A DNA stretch of 64,000 nt from Neckera pumila (lineage: Eukaryota; Streptophyta; Bryopsida; Hypnales; Neckeraceae). The translations under genes and the position numbers were made by a program. The stretch lies in the NCBI GenBank assembly GCA_963969595.1, contig OZ018414.1, positions 24,535,660-24,599,659 on the forward strand. Direction: 5' to 3'. Of the stretch, positions 11,095 through 22,387 are shown in pieces. The notes below the pieces were generated by a model. It was not told the origin of the DNA, searched no databases, and saw only the letters and a program-made list of their open reading frames with translations. Position 1 is the stretch's first letter. Every line of letters starts with the position of its first letter.

Positions 11095-12845
11095 ATGGCG
11101 TCGTCCCTGGCTTCGATTCTCACTCTGCCCGGCGGTTTGGGGTTTCATGTGACCAATTCACAGCTGCATTACTCTCAGTGTGGGGTTGTGCCCTTCCTTC
11201 AACAGAGCTCCATAGTGAGAGCGATCACGAGCAGCAGGAGGCCGCTGGTAGTGGCTGCCACGGTTGGAGGGACTTCTTCGGAGTCCCTTGTGGAGGACCC
11301 GACACCTTCCACGAGCTCCAGCGCGGAGGTCTGTGCGGGTACATTGTGTGGGTTTTGAATTTTGCAGTAGAATTCTTTCTGTGGTTGTGGTGGCTTTGTA
11401 AGCTAGGTTTGGATTGTGCGGTGGATGTTTGAATTCTGATGTGTAGTTTATTTTGCAACGGTGTCCAGGATAGGGAGCAAGCCAGGGCGAATCGGCGGAG
11501 AAAGGGCTTTGAGGAGTACGAAGCAGTAAGCAGCTCGAGCTTGGTGAATTCGGCTGGATTTCTCTGGAGATTAGGTTGTCAAGAGATATGTTGTATCAAT
11601 TTTGAATTAGTGGATGTGAATGGCGGGTTTGTTAAATTGTGGCAGCTGAAGAAGGAACTGTCGTCTACAACAATCGGGGTAGCAGCGGCTGTTGATGCGT
11701 ACATCTTCCTCACTCTTTCTCCACAGGTTCTCAATCTACTCTCAATTTCCTGCTTTGACATAGTGTAGGGCAGGCGAAATCTACCGTAGATTTGACCTTC
11801 TTTTGTTGAATTTTGGGAGCTCTACTGATGCGCGCAATGAATAAAACACCGGAATTGCGAGCATTTGTGTCGATTCCGTGTGGAAATTCTCAACGTATTA
11901 TTTTCGCTGTATGTCTCAGACTGCTATTAGCTACACCATTGGAGCATTGGGAAGGTGAGTTCTAAGTCTTCTTAGTAATTTTAGGAACGGTTATCACTCT
12001 TATGAATTTTAGTTTGTACTCTTCTCTCTATTTTAGCATGTCATGAGCACTCGCTCTTGGAATCTTCGTTTAGCAGCAAGAACGGGAAATTTCTTTGCTC
12101 TAACGTATGCCAATGATGCACGTGCAGCTACTTGTACTTGCAATTACTCTATCGTCATGCTGATTCGGTTTCAGAAGAGAATACTGCAGAAATCTTTCAG
12201 AAAAGGAGGAAGAAGACGTAAGCTGACTAAACCTAATTCTGGGTTCGTTGTGGATTGCACTGATTTCGGAGGTAAAGGCGATGGTTCCAGATATATCAGA
12301 GTTGCTCCCAAGGGGTTCTGCGTACTGATAGGCGTGGACACTTGGTGCAGAATCGGCATCCGTAGTAGTGATGTGCAAGCGTCCTTGGAGAAGACGATTC
12401 GTGGATGTGGAATTTCCTTATCTTCTCCACGCTTAGTTATCCCTGCTGCACTCTACGCCCTGTGGGCCGTCTCTACTCATTTCACAGGAACTTCCAGTCA
12501 CTCTTTTCACTTGGAGGTACGTTGTCAAGATTTTTTCTGTTCGCCTTATATGTGTTGCCTAGATCCATTTGTACTTCCTGTATGAGACAGTGTGTTTTGA
12601 AAAGGGTTACCTCGCTTTATGCCAATGTGGCCAAGCCAGCTTCCGCTCTGTACCGCATATTTAGTATGAGGTCCAGTCGAAATTTGGGTCCCCGCTCTTA
12701 CGAGGACGAACACTGTTGATGTGAGCAGGTAACGCCCCTAATGTTGGGTTTCTTTGCTTACAAAGCAGCTGCACTTATTCAGGCTTATCGGGACAACAAG
12801 GACTTGTTGTTAATAATCGCCACGGGTGATTCGGACTCCCAGTAG
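11095..12845 (+). CDS. Chloroplast ATP-synthase-subunit-I-like membrane protein (CGL160-related family)
   Basis: Seven exons join in frame: 11095-11328, 11469-11525, 11646-11726, 11920-11954, 12128-12217, 12351-12516 and 12729-12845. They give 259 residues. Residues 1 to about 60 are Ser/Arg-rich and start MASSLASILTLPGG, a typical chloroplast transit peptide. A charged linker (DREQARANRRRKGFEEYEAL) follows. There are then four hydrophobic segments: about 103-122, 126-144, 194-211 and 222-240. The segments and the loop IGIRSSDVQASLEKTIRG match a plant-specific thylakoid family related to AtpI/UncI and the ATP-synthase assembly factor CGL160. A role in assembly or stability of the chloroplast ATP synthase is inferred from the family only. 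All splice sites are GT-AG and phases close (0,0,0,2,2,0). It converges with the 3-ketoacyl-CoA synthase pseudogene. No lesions seen. Confidence 0.82.
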
Positions 12846-13903
12846 AAACTGCTATCTGCAGGATCTCTTCAATTATTTCCTGGAGAGTGCATTTCTTTTT
12901 TATGCCCCTGCCTTTTCTGAAAGGTTGTCTGGATTCAATCAAGGTTGAAAGCAGTCGTGGTTTGGAAGAACTGTGCAGTTTGCTAAGATGGATAGGACAA
13001 CTTTCTGTAAAATACTGGACCTTTCAGGCTTTGGGTACGCAGAGCTTCCTCTCTACCCACATCAGTAAAATCTGTCCATTTTTTTCTTATTAGTTACGCG
13101 GTGGATGTCTTTAGACTGACGAATGCTCGAGTGCAAGGAATCTGTAGTGGCATGCACTTGAATAACTTCTAGTTGAGTGAAAAAATGCAGCTATTATGTT
13201 CGGAAGATTGGTTTACTACAATGACTCGTCTGGAGCTTTTGTTCGGATGAATTGATATTCTCAGGTCAATTTTGTGGACATGTTTCAAATCTCATGAACT
13301 GTGTAAGGACCGATACCGGCAGCACGACTTTGAAAGGGATGCAAATGCCCATGAGAAACTAGGAACAGTGTCTGTTCTCCCGACTACATGAAGAAGAAAT
13401 AGATTATATTTTATTTGTTATGAACTTTTAATCAAAAGTTCATTGATATGGTAACATGTGCTATGCATTTCTTCAATGCTTGATTATTTGAACTGTTCCA
13501 CTGAACAATTTATGCGCAAGTTCGACTATCTATGATGGTGGACGGGTTCTGCTTTCTTCCCAGTATGTGATAAAAGTTTATTCTTGTGTAACATTTGGAT
13601 GTGAGCTTGTCACAGATGCTAAGACTCACACAGAAACTCAGATAGTTGCTGGCATCGAGGTGATGCTTTGCCAAACTTGTATCCTAACAGCTTGCTCATT
13701 ACTAGTGACGGTCACTACAAATTTTGCAACGAGGAGCCCTTATCCCAAGCACGGGTTTTCAGGTTACCACCTTTTTTTCATAATTTCTTGCAGAATACAT
13801 CGTCAAAAGCATCAAGTGATGCAAGTCAGAAATTAGTTGAATAATTCTTGAATTGTTCAACGAAATTCTGGCTTGCATCATTTGAGCAGTTGCAACATTT
13901 AAT
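12846..13903. other. 3' region between two convergent genes
   Basis: About 1.06 kb separating the ATP-synthase-I-like gene (+) from the stop of the 3-ketoacyl-CoA synthase pseudogene (-). It is likely to hold both 3' untranslated regions. Short open frames at 12887 and 13567 show no recognised domain. No further gene seen. Confidence 0.5.
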
Positions 13904-15726
13904 CTATACCTCTGATTCAGTTTTCCTAGTTGTTTCTGGAGGGGGAGTGGAGATAATCTCCACCGGGTATTTATCAATGAATCCAGCCCAGCAATTTTTT
14001 GAAGGACCCTGTTGCGAGGTTCTCAGGGACTTCCAAATGGCACTGTTGCACTTGAGTCCCGATCCCAGAGCAATTTGCCACACCGTGCCCCCTTTCTTGA
14101 CCCGATCTTTGGCCTCTAGGTAGGCCAGGGCATACCACACGCTGCTGCTGGAGGTGTTCTCAAAGCGATGCAGAGTTATGCGAGAAGGCTACATTCTCAC
14201 TTCGTCAAGCTCCAGCTTCTCGGCAACACCATCCAGCACGGCTCTGCCTCCAGGGTGGATCACGAAGTGCGACACGGCTTTCTTGAAGTCGGGCATGTAG
14301 GGTTTGACGGTCGGCTTCTGATCTTTGTTGAGCTTAAGAGAGATGTAGTTGATAACAAATTTCACTTTCTCACTCAAGGGTAGGATGCGGGGTGCCAGAG
14401 TGGTGATGTTGTCCTTCAGAACCAAGCCTGCTGCCCGCATGAGATCCCTGGACAGGGAGATGCCGTGGTTCCCTTGCTCGTCTTGCTCCGACCGCACACA
14501 CTTGTAGCTCGCATCGTCAGCTCCGTTGTGAGTGCGTACGAGGTATTGCAACTCATACTTGGCTCTCCATCTGTCCCCTGCAGGGGGGATACAGAATCAA
14601 TCGTCAACTTTAATTCCTTAAATTGCATTCCACTTTAATCTTTGGCAGCAATGGCTGAGAAGATTCTACGACACTTAAAGGAGTCAAACCAATGTCAAAA
14701 GATGCTCGGTGTTCTGGGGCCGAAGGGCTTGGTCACTGGATGGCTGTCTGCTTAGCAACAGCATTCAATCTAGCCTGCGATCTGTCACGAACATAGTTCA
14801 AGCCTGATTCTTAACCCTTATGAGGGTACTAGCCCTTATGTGGTCATTTGTGCCGAACGTTGTGAGTCCTAATTAACAGTTTCAAAGTGTACGCTTACCT
14901 CGGCGATTGGTGAGGAGCACCCCAGAGCCCCCCGTTCGGAAGAGGCAATTTCCCACCATCATAGAGCGGTCATTGCCGGAGTAAGCGAACATCGCGCTGA
15001 CGACCTCCACGGAAACCACAAGCGCATAAGAGTTGCGTCGTCCCCGCAGCAGCTTTCTGGCCAAGTCAATGGCAATCAATCCAGCACTGCACCCCATGCC
15101 ACCCAAGTTGAAAACATCGATGTCTTTGCGCATCCGGTAATGCTTTACAATCATGGCTGCCAGGGAAGGCACTGGACTATACATACTGCAGTTCACCACC
15201 AGGATGTCGACGTCCTTGGGCTTCACGAAACCTTGTGAGAAGAGCTCGTCTGTGACACCAAGGATGACGGTCTGGGCTTCCGAGTGGCTGGCTTTGAGGG
15301 ATCGGTCCACGGGTTCACAGAGTGTGGATCCGTATGTTTCAACTCCGAGACCTGCCAGAGCCAAGACTTTCTCCTGAAAGTTAAGCTTTTTTCAGTGAAG
15401 AATCCGGACCTCCTCGCCTTCTCGATGAACGTTTGTCTGCTGACTTTGTAGGAATTATCCGGTTTGAAGCATGTGAAATCCAGGGCAAGGATAGGACCTG
15501 GAGTGAAAAGGAAGTAGTCGGCCAGGCATGCCAACCCCGCAGCCATCAGGGTTAGAAACAGAGCGTAAGTGTCAACTGTGGACGGCATCTCTACGACTAC
15601 GTTGCTTAAGAATCCTTGGAGCTGCAGCTTTTTACAGGCAATCGTGGAAGCCTGTACGGCCGCCATCAAAAGCAGCGGGTAAATGGCTCGGGACCTGGAA
15701 ACCTGCTTATGAACTGGTCTCACCAA
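13904..15726 (-). pseudogene. KCS: 3-ketoacyl-CoA synthase (very-long-chain fatty acid elongase), disrupted
   Basis: Over about 500 residues the minus strand encodes a FAE1-type condensing enzyme, which adds two carbons to acyl-CoA in the ER for waxes, cutin and sphingolipids. Two hydrophobic N-terminal segments precede FTCFKPDNSYKVS. The catalytic set is visible: Cys in NLGGMGCSAG, His in FVIHPGGRAVLD and Asn in RFENTSSSS. One phase-1 intron (14578-14898) has GT-AG ends and joins NRRG to DRWRAKYEL. Two lesions break the gene. A one-base frameshift lies at about 15381-15390, between FTEKSL and FQEKVLALAG. An in-frame TAG at 14189-14191 stands where the family has Glu (ME/PSR). No in-frame ATG is visible upstream of LLLMAAVQ, so the start is also unclear; 15726 is simply where this reading is followed from. 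Everything else is well conserved, so it is a recent pseudogene or carries sequence errors. Confidence 0.88.
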
Positions 15727-16857
15727 GGACGAATCCTCAGCTGGTTTCGTCTTGGCGGTCCCTTTATCAGGATGGTGTCCAATGATATGGACAGTGCCGT
15801 CGAGCTAGGCTCATGCCGACTTGCTCGACCATATCCCCTTGCTACCTTCGATCCAGCTTTCCAGGCCCTTGGATGAAGAGATCGATCGACCTCCTGGTTC
15901 AAAAGTACAATGATACACAGCGGACTGAGCTCCCATACAGTAGAAACGTAGAAACCAACAGGTTGTGCGCTCACTGCTGTACGTCTTCTTCTGCTGAGAC
16001 GCAGGTAGCTACTCCCATTTCATACCAAACCAAATTGCTAAGCACCCACTTCATGGCACAGATACATGCATGAACGTCATTCACCTCGTATGGGGGTCGG
16101 GAGCATACAGGATGGATTAATTCTACCTAAACCTCAATCCAACAGCTGCGAGCTTCGCGCGTACATCACCTAGCTAGCTAGCCTCAGAGCTGGTATTCGG
16201 TCTTCTCAATGATCAATGACGATTCAAGTTCAATCAGGAAATGCTCATGGGCCGGATGTTTGCTTACCTGGGAGCTAGATGCTTGAAGCCTTGGAAGTAC
16301 AAAGCCTTGATCGACTGCTGCAGCTAGTCGATCGACCACGAAGCCTTTCAGCAATAACTGGAGGGTAAAATAAGCATCTCGCACCTTAGCTATGCAGCAG
16401 TGAGGCAGATTGCAGATTGTCGCATCCAGATGAGCAGTATACTCCACAGGCGTTTGGAGAGGCACCGCATCTGTTATTTCTAGTTTCAATTGAACTGGGG
16501 TTCGGCAGTCTATCTATCTTCCTTTTAAGCTTCTAAACCTTCAGTAGTACATGCTTTGAGATCTAGTCTACGACCACTTCAATTCGTTTGAGCTAACTTA
16601 CTCCTCTAATGCGTGCTCTCTATTGCTGCTGAAGTTTACCATAAGCAGATGACTGTTAAGTCAATGGTCGTGCTTTAACGTCCTCCAGGAATTTGGTGTC
16701 AACCATGGATGTTCATTTTTAATTCTCTGCCTTCATTGATGGACGCTGTCTTACATTCGTATGCAATTAGAGATGGCCGACACTGGTGGCGGAATGGTAC
16801 GTCACCTGAGACCATGGCACAATTGATACAATTTCCTCATCAGTTTTATTTTGTTTG
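15727..16857. other. Intergenic DNA upstream of the synthase pseudogene
   Basis: Moderate GC. It should contain the promoter and leader of the minus-strand synthase, and possibly a first exon. A 101-codon minus-strand frame (16184-16489) shows no recognisable motif, and I do not call it a gene. Confidence 0.45.
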
Positions 16858-17003
16858 CTAAGAGCAGCCCCACAGCAACTCACCCAACTGGCCCGGCCAA
16901 GCAAATCAATGGTAAAGAAACTTTAACACAAAGCTAACAATAAAGGTCCTCCATTGATTTGTTTGGCCGGGCTAGTTTGGCGAGTTGATGTGGCGATGCT
17001 CTA
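16858..17003. mobile_element. Short MITE with AGAGCAGCCCC-type ends
   Basis: The left half starts CTAAGAGCAGCCCCACAGCA. The right half ends in the inverted equivalent (TGATGTGGCGATGCTCTAAG). The pairing runs inward for about 55 bp through GGCCAAGCAAATCAATGG and CCATTGATTTGTTTGGCC. The whole 146-bp element is essentially a foldback. A relative is at 28793-28902, and a longer one directly abuts it. Confidence 0.7.
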
Positions 17004-17662
17004 AGAGCAACCCCACGGCAGCTCACGGAAGGGCCAAGTTTTTGTAGATGCCGAAAAACATCTCATATGTCCAATTTGGATAATTTTTACAAAAGTTATT
17101 GGCCTCCAAAGTTTGCAGCCAGTCAACCCTGATTTCGTTTGATTCGTCCAATTTTGTCTGATATGACAACTCTAATGGCCAGTGCTCGGGCCCTCTCAAT
17201 TTTTTTTTCCCCCACGGGAGACTCGTCAGTTGGAAATTTATGGCCGGCCACACCAATATTTGCACAAGGGACGGGCAAATGGTGCACCTTGAGTCTGCCG
17301 CGCTGAGTTTTAATTGTTGGGACACACTTTCCGAGGCGAGTTAATGCAAAAAGCTAAGGAGTGTGATGTCCTTGATGCTCATGATCCTCTTGATAAAGTT
17401 TTTTTTATTGAGAATCCCATCACAATCTCCGATGGGGTGCTATATTAGGATTCCATTTAATGTGTGTTCGAATTCCAAGGCGTTGACAATTCCAAGGATG
17501 GAGCATCTCCTCGTTTGGTGTGAAAAATATAACCTGCCTTGTAGCAATAGTGAGTGCACCATGGGACAATGCCACCATAGCAGGACCTAGGCTCCTCACA
17601 AGCAATGCTAAATAGGGACTTGGCATCCCTGCTTTGCGAGCTAGCTATGGAGTTGCCCTAAG
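17001..17662. mobile_element. Longer MITE of the same terminal family, abutting the previous one
   Basis: The left end CTAAGAGCAACCCCACGGCA is immediately next to the previous element. The right end GCTATGGAGTTGCCCTAAG is its inverted counterpart. The interior (about 660 bp) differs from the short element. Frames at 17023-17325 (-) and 17363-17590 (+) have no recognised domain. The head-to-tail arrangement suggests insertion next to, or into the end of, an existing copy. Confidence 0.5.
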
Positions 17663-18531
17663 GTAGTCTGCTCTTAAATTGACCATTTAATCCCTAAAGG
17701 ACCAAGGGGTTGTCCGGATTTTCAAAATTATGAAGATCAATTATAATATGCAACTTAAAAAAATATTTTAATAATGACACTCAAACTATAGTTATAAAAT
17801 ATGATTTGTATATCACATCCATATAGTTAGATCAATAAATACACAAACTAATATTTTACAATAACATTTGGAGTCAGAAATTGAAAATTCCAATTAAAAT
17901 AAATTGTAGATTGAATATTTATGATTTTTACAAGAATTTTCTTCCTATAAGTTCAAAATGCTAATCATAGTGATTTTTGAAGATTTTAGTTTTATTTTTT
18001 GATTCAAGTTGTTTTTGAAGGGTCATTTTTTGAATTGAAAAAATTATTTTTTAAGGCTAGACCTACCAATACCCTTTGAATTATAGAGTATTTGCAATGT
18101 AAAATCTTCATAATCTATATTGTATAAACGTTAAAGAACTAATACAAAAATCTTCCAAAAAAAATTGATGGATGAAAAAACACATTTCGGTGAGTTTGAG
18201 ATGTGTTTCCATTCATTTGTTGTTCAAAATCGGCATTCATAGTCCTCAAGGGGTTAAGAGTTGTTTGCTTTTTCGAGGAAGCTGAAATCCTTGAAACTAT
18301 TTTTAGTAAATTTTTCGTAGAAAGAAAAATGGAATTGGCATCTAACTCAAGTCATTTCATATTTCTTGGACCTTAGTGGAATTAGGTACAAATTTTTGAA
18401 GTTGAAACATAGTGGTCACTAAAACCAACCACCTCCTAAAATGTGCAACGTTGGTACATTGAAGAAAGCAAAATGTATGTGTGCACCATGCTCGATTTTA
18501 GAGGCCATTTGTCTTTAGAACAGACTAACTT
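17660..18531. mobile_element. AAGGTAG-ended MITE interrupted by a TTAA element
   Basis: The two outer pieces (17660-17690 and 18258-18531) align with the uninterrupted relatives at 50561-50835 and, inverted, 59006-59319. The shared interior includes GAAAAATGGAATTGGCATCT and the run after TTTTTGAAGTTGAAAC. The left end is AAGGTAGTCTGCTCTTAAA and the right end CAGACTAACTT. Without the insertion the element would be about 300 bp, which fits its relatives. Confidence 0.75.
17687..18257 (+). mobile_element. TTAA-bounded DNA transposon, family 2, complete copy with proven target duplication
   Basis: 571 bp including TTAA at both edges. The ends are TTAATCCCTAAAGGAC and GTCCTCAAGGGGTTAA. It lies inside an AAGGTAG-type MITE. 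The uninterrupted relative (inverted at 59006-59319) has a single TTAA at 59289-59292, where this copy has the element flanked by two. TTAA is therefore the duplicated target. No coding capacity. Related copies lie at 8265-8833 and 19017-19530. Confidence 0.85.
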
Positions 18532-19016
18532 AGCACCTCCGTAGTCATAACATTTATACCCACTGCCTTCACTTCCTACATCCTCCTCATCACATTGAGC
18601 CTAAAAAATTTTGCACCTTCAAAAAAATTAGGACCATAACATTTAGTAGAATGTAGTGTCATTGCCTTGGCTCTACAATAAGCTTAGATGGTGTGAAATA
18701 TTCCACAACCAATAATACTTCATTAGTAGCTGAGTGGACAATTGTTAAATTACTATAGTAGAAAGAAGGCTACGAAGACTAGAAAAATGGCTATAAAAAG
18801 ACCTACCAGTATTCATGTTTTTTATGAGGGTCTTACATGAGTCATTTTCCTAATCTACTCCGCCCATGCTTCTACTACAATAGTGCTATTGTCCTTTCAT
18901 ATATTTTTAATTGATGAAAACTAGTATAAATATAGAAATATTTCAACCAATTTACTCAGTGTAAATTTGGCAAATTTGTACTACATACATTAATAGGTTA
19001 AATCATTGTAGGAGCA

Positions 19017-19530
19017 TTAATCCCTTCAAGATAAGGGGACAAGGGATAGTCCAAATTTCCAAAAAATGAGAAAAAATAAAGTGCAATTTAGAAGAATAAT
19101 TTAACAATGACTTTCTAAGAATAAAAATTTTAAACTATGATGCACAAGCCACATTTATACTATTGGATATACCATTACACTAAACAATATTTATCAATAA
19201 TATTTAAAACCAAAAATTCAAGATTCCTTCTCAAATTGATTTATGGATTGATTTTAACAATTTTGACACAAACTTTTCTTAAATTTAGACAATCAAATTC
19301 CAACCACACCACAGAAAACAAATCTTATTTTAACTTATTTTTGGAGTAATTTTGAATGGTTATCTTTTAACTAGTAATTTTAATTTTTTGAGGTGAAACA
19401 TCCTATCATGTGAACTTTGTTCAAACTATAGAATGTTTGCAGACACTAGAAGAAAAACATATCCTATGCAATCACATAAAAATGACTATTTGTCGTTAAA
19501 GACTCAAAGTTTAAAAGGACACGTATGAGT
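19017..19530 (+). mobile_element. Family-2 TTAA element, 3' end decayed
   Basis: Starts TTAATCCCTTCAAGATAAGG and follows the interior of the family-2 element in order: AGAAGAATAATTTAACAATG, then CACTAAACAATATTTATCAA, then CAAACTATAGAATGTTTGC. The right terminus is not recognisable, so the end coordinate is approximate. Confidence 0.55.
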
Positions 19531-19747
19531 TCATTTAAATTATAAACAAGCTACTTATATAGTATATAGATAAATTTTCATCTAATAACCCCGCTAATAA
19601 TTGAAAGTTGTCACTGAGTAGTAGTTCCACCTAACGTGGACTGTGCTTAGTTGCAATTTTGTAACTAAAAACATCTACTTGGTAAAGAACAACTTCAATG
19701 TGACTATCCTCTGAAAAGAGAGGAACACTTCCTGCTCAATTAATTAG

Positions 19748-20070
19748 CCCCCCCCCCCCTCCCCAAAAAATTAATAGCCATTGATCGCTTTTGAAAAAAA
19801 ATAAAAACACCCCTTCCCTACCGTTGATCTTGATACGAATATTATGATACCGTACATATATCGTATGTATATGGATACAAAAAACGGATACGGAAACCAG
19901 ATACGGAAAACGGATATGGATTATCCCATATTGATTGTCAAATGACTTTGTTTCCAAAAAAACAAGACTAAGGGGGGGTACTGGGATTTTGAGACTTTCC
20001 AATCAAATTATTTTTCAGAACCTCCCCCCCCCAAAAAATAAAATGAGGGGTTTTGAAAAATAATTTGATC
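19748..20070. repeat. C-rich/G-rich low-complexity block with an inverted repeat
   Basis: Two C-runs (about 19748-19764 and 20022-20032) bracket a stretch rich in GGATACGGAAA-like repeats (19865-19920). A hairpin pairs TCAAATTATTTTTCA (from about 20003) with TGAAAAATAATTTGA (to about 20070). The remaining bases between 18532 and 20831 show no gene. Confidence 0.5.
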
Positions 20071-20831
20071 TGGAACTTGTTCCTCACTATCTGTTCAAAA
20101 TATAGGTAACTTAGCATATATGTTCTTGCATACATGTCAATTTCTTGTTATTGCATTAAATTTTATTGGACCTTTTTTTTCTTAACCATTGAAGCTTGCT
20201 AAGACTTTAAATATGATTGGGATAGTTGAAATGCAATTGCAATGCCATCGTTTTTTAACCTTATATTTTTCAGAAAGTTTTTAACAAGTATTAGAGAAGT
20301 TGAAAGCTAATAATTTTGTAGTTGACTACTTGTGTAATAGTTGTAGAATAGTTGTAGATAATTAGTCATATCTTAGTCATGGAATAGCCATAGTCCCATA
20401 GAGATAAAAATACTTTATGAAATGGCAATGTTGGTTTAGGATTTTGAAACCCTAGCTGCCACCCTTTGCAATTGTCACTTCCAAATGCAATACCTTGCTA
20501 CTTATGCCTCTTGTTCCTTGTTTCTTGTGCCTCCTAGCTCTTGCTTCAATTCTTGTTGTTGCTTATTGCTTTTAATTCTTGCTTTTTGTTGCCTCTTAAT
20601 ACATGCCGCCTTTTGCTTCTTGTTTCCTCTATTACCAATTTAATTATCTCTCCTTGCTTTTTCGTGATTTTTAGAGAAATAATTGCTTTTAGCTTCTTAA
20701 TGTTGTTCTTGTATATTACAGCTTAAATTGAGTATTTTTCTTCTTTTTGCTAAGATTTTCATTCAATTTTCTTTAACCGTAGTTGTAATTCTATTCTTAT
20801 TTAAGTTCTTACCATATACATAGATGAGACC

Positions 20832-21762
20832 TTAATCCCTAAATGCCCAAGGCCATTTTTTCTGCCAAAAAATACTCAAAACTGCCATTTCTTTAGTAAA
20901 GAGTGAAAAAAAATTAAAAATGTTTTTTTTGCACATCTAACCGTAGGATATTACACCTAACTAGTATGAGAATGTGTGGAAAAAATTTCAGAATTTTTGA
21001 CTGCATAGATTGCAAGATATCTACGTTTAAAGTGAAAAAAAAAAATTTCAGCACATTGTAGGACTGGTTTTTTTGACTTTGAACATTTTTAACTTAAAAC
21101 TTTTGCACTACAAGATTTTGAGCTTTAAATGTTTATAGTGAAGATTTGAGTTGAAAATCTATCCAAAAAAAAACTTAAAAAAAAACTTAATTTTCATTAT
21201 TAAAAAAATTGTTAAGTAGAAGTAGGTACGAGATAGAAGGAAATCTAACATATTCATATATTTTAGATGGAATTAAAATGCACTAATCCTGATGGTGAGA
21301 TTGTTCTAGCAAGTAAACTAAACCATAAAAAAAAAAAAAAAAAAATTTGAAAAATTGCATTCAGAAGTGAATCCTACAAGTTATTTTTTTCAAAAAGATG
21401 CTCTAACTGCCCGAAAAAAAAGAATGTCCATAACTTTCTCATAAACAAATCCAAATGAAATGAATCAAAGTTTTTTAGATAGAAAAGAATACAATATATG
21501 AGAAAAAAAATACTTAAAAAAAAAAAAAAAGTGCAAATTTTTTTTGCTGCTTGAGCTGCCCCTTGTCCCCTGTTTTGAGCTTTATTGGTCATAACTTTTG
21601 TTCCCGGGCACCGATTGTGAAAAAAATTATATTTCCACAAAGCTAATCAACTTTTCTACCTCCAAAAAAAGGTTTCCAAAATCAGGAGACATTTTTAGAC
21701 CGTAGGTACCTGCCCGAAAACACATTTGTCCCCCAAAGGGACAATGGGCTTTTAGGGATTAA
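20832..21762 (-). mobile_element. TTAA-bounded DNA transposon, family 1, complete copy B (inverted)
   Basis: 931 bp, opposite in orientation to copy A. The left edge is TTAATCCCTAAATGCCCAAG and the right edge GGGCTTTTAGGGATTAA. The interior is colinear with copy A, including TGCATAGATTGCAAGATATC and the GTACCTGCCC/ACATTTGTCCC block near the right end. A-runs have expanded (for example near 21328 and 21515). No intact coding region. Confidence 0.8.
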
Positions 21763-22188
21763 AAATGACTTGGCTTATTTGAAAATTAATTTTGCATTGC
21801 GTTGCGATATGTGTTGAACAAAACAACACTTTAAAAGGGTGCTATATGTTATTTGAAGGTCACATTGCAGCTCAAGCCCTTCAAATTTTTCTAGATTAGA
21901 ACAATGACTAGCTACAAATGAAGGACGTTATTGGTGTCCCTTTGAAGTATATTGTTCAATATTGTCCTCCAAAGACTAGAAAACAACATACCAAATGCTA
22001 TGAAGAACCAGAAAACATTGCAGGGCGGGGTTCTTCAAGCAAGGAATTTTCCCGTGTGTAGATATTGAGTTAAGAAGGTTCCCATAATTTTCCAGACTTT
22101 TATTTTTTTCAAAACATAATTACTACAAATTTTTTTCCTGAAGATTCTATTTGACCTATATTTGTTATATAGACCTCCCTATTTCCGA

Positions 22189-22387
22189 CCAAGGGTTGGT
22201 TGCTAGTCCACCCAAGGGTTGGTTGCTAATCCACCCAAGGGTTGGTTGCTAATCCACCCAAGGGTTGGTTGCTAATCCACCCAAGGGTTGGTTGCTAATC
22301 CACCCAAGGGTTGGTTGCTAATCCACCCAAGGGTTGGTTGCTAATCTACCCAAGGGTTGGTTGCTAATCCACCCAAGGGTTGGTTGC
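22189..22387 (+). repeat. 23-bp minisatellite, about nine copies
   Basis: The unit AAGGGTTGGTTGCTAATCC plus ACCC repeats head-to-tail with almost no variation; two units carry a single change (CTAGTCC and CTAATCT). There are no unique spacers, so it is not a CRISPR array. The near-identity of the units implies recent expansion or ongoing homogenisation. Confidence 0.92.

Noticed and set aside
12043..12585. 180-codon continuous plus-strand frame
   Set aside because: Only its second half is coding (exon 6). The first part is intron plus exon 5 read in the wrong frame; the conserved YLYLQLLYRHAD block lies in another frame at 12128-12217.
15381..15390. Programmed ribosomal frameshift in the 3-ketoacyl-CoA synthase
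   Set aside because: The family is not known to use frameshifting, and a separate nonsense codon also breaks the gene. Mutation or sequence error is simpler.
16184..16489. 101-codon minus-strand frame upstream of the synthase pseudogene
   Set aside because: No recognisable domain, no linked exons, and it lies in a probable promoter region.
16779..16830. tRNA-like GGTGGCGGAATGGTA string
   Set aside because: No acceptor stem, anticodon arm or T-arm can be formed around it.
19852..19922. Tandem GGATACGGAAA-like motifs suggesting a retrotransposon end
   Set aside because: No long terminal repeats, primer-binding site or reverse-transcriptase coding sequence were found nearby.
22189..22387. CRISPR-like direct repeats
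   Set aside because: The units are contiguous with no spacers, and the genome is clearly eukaryotic. It is a minisatellite.
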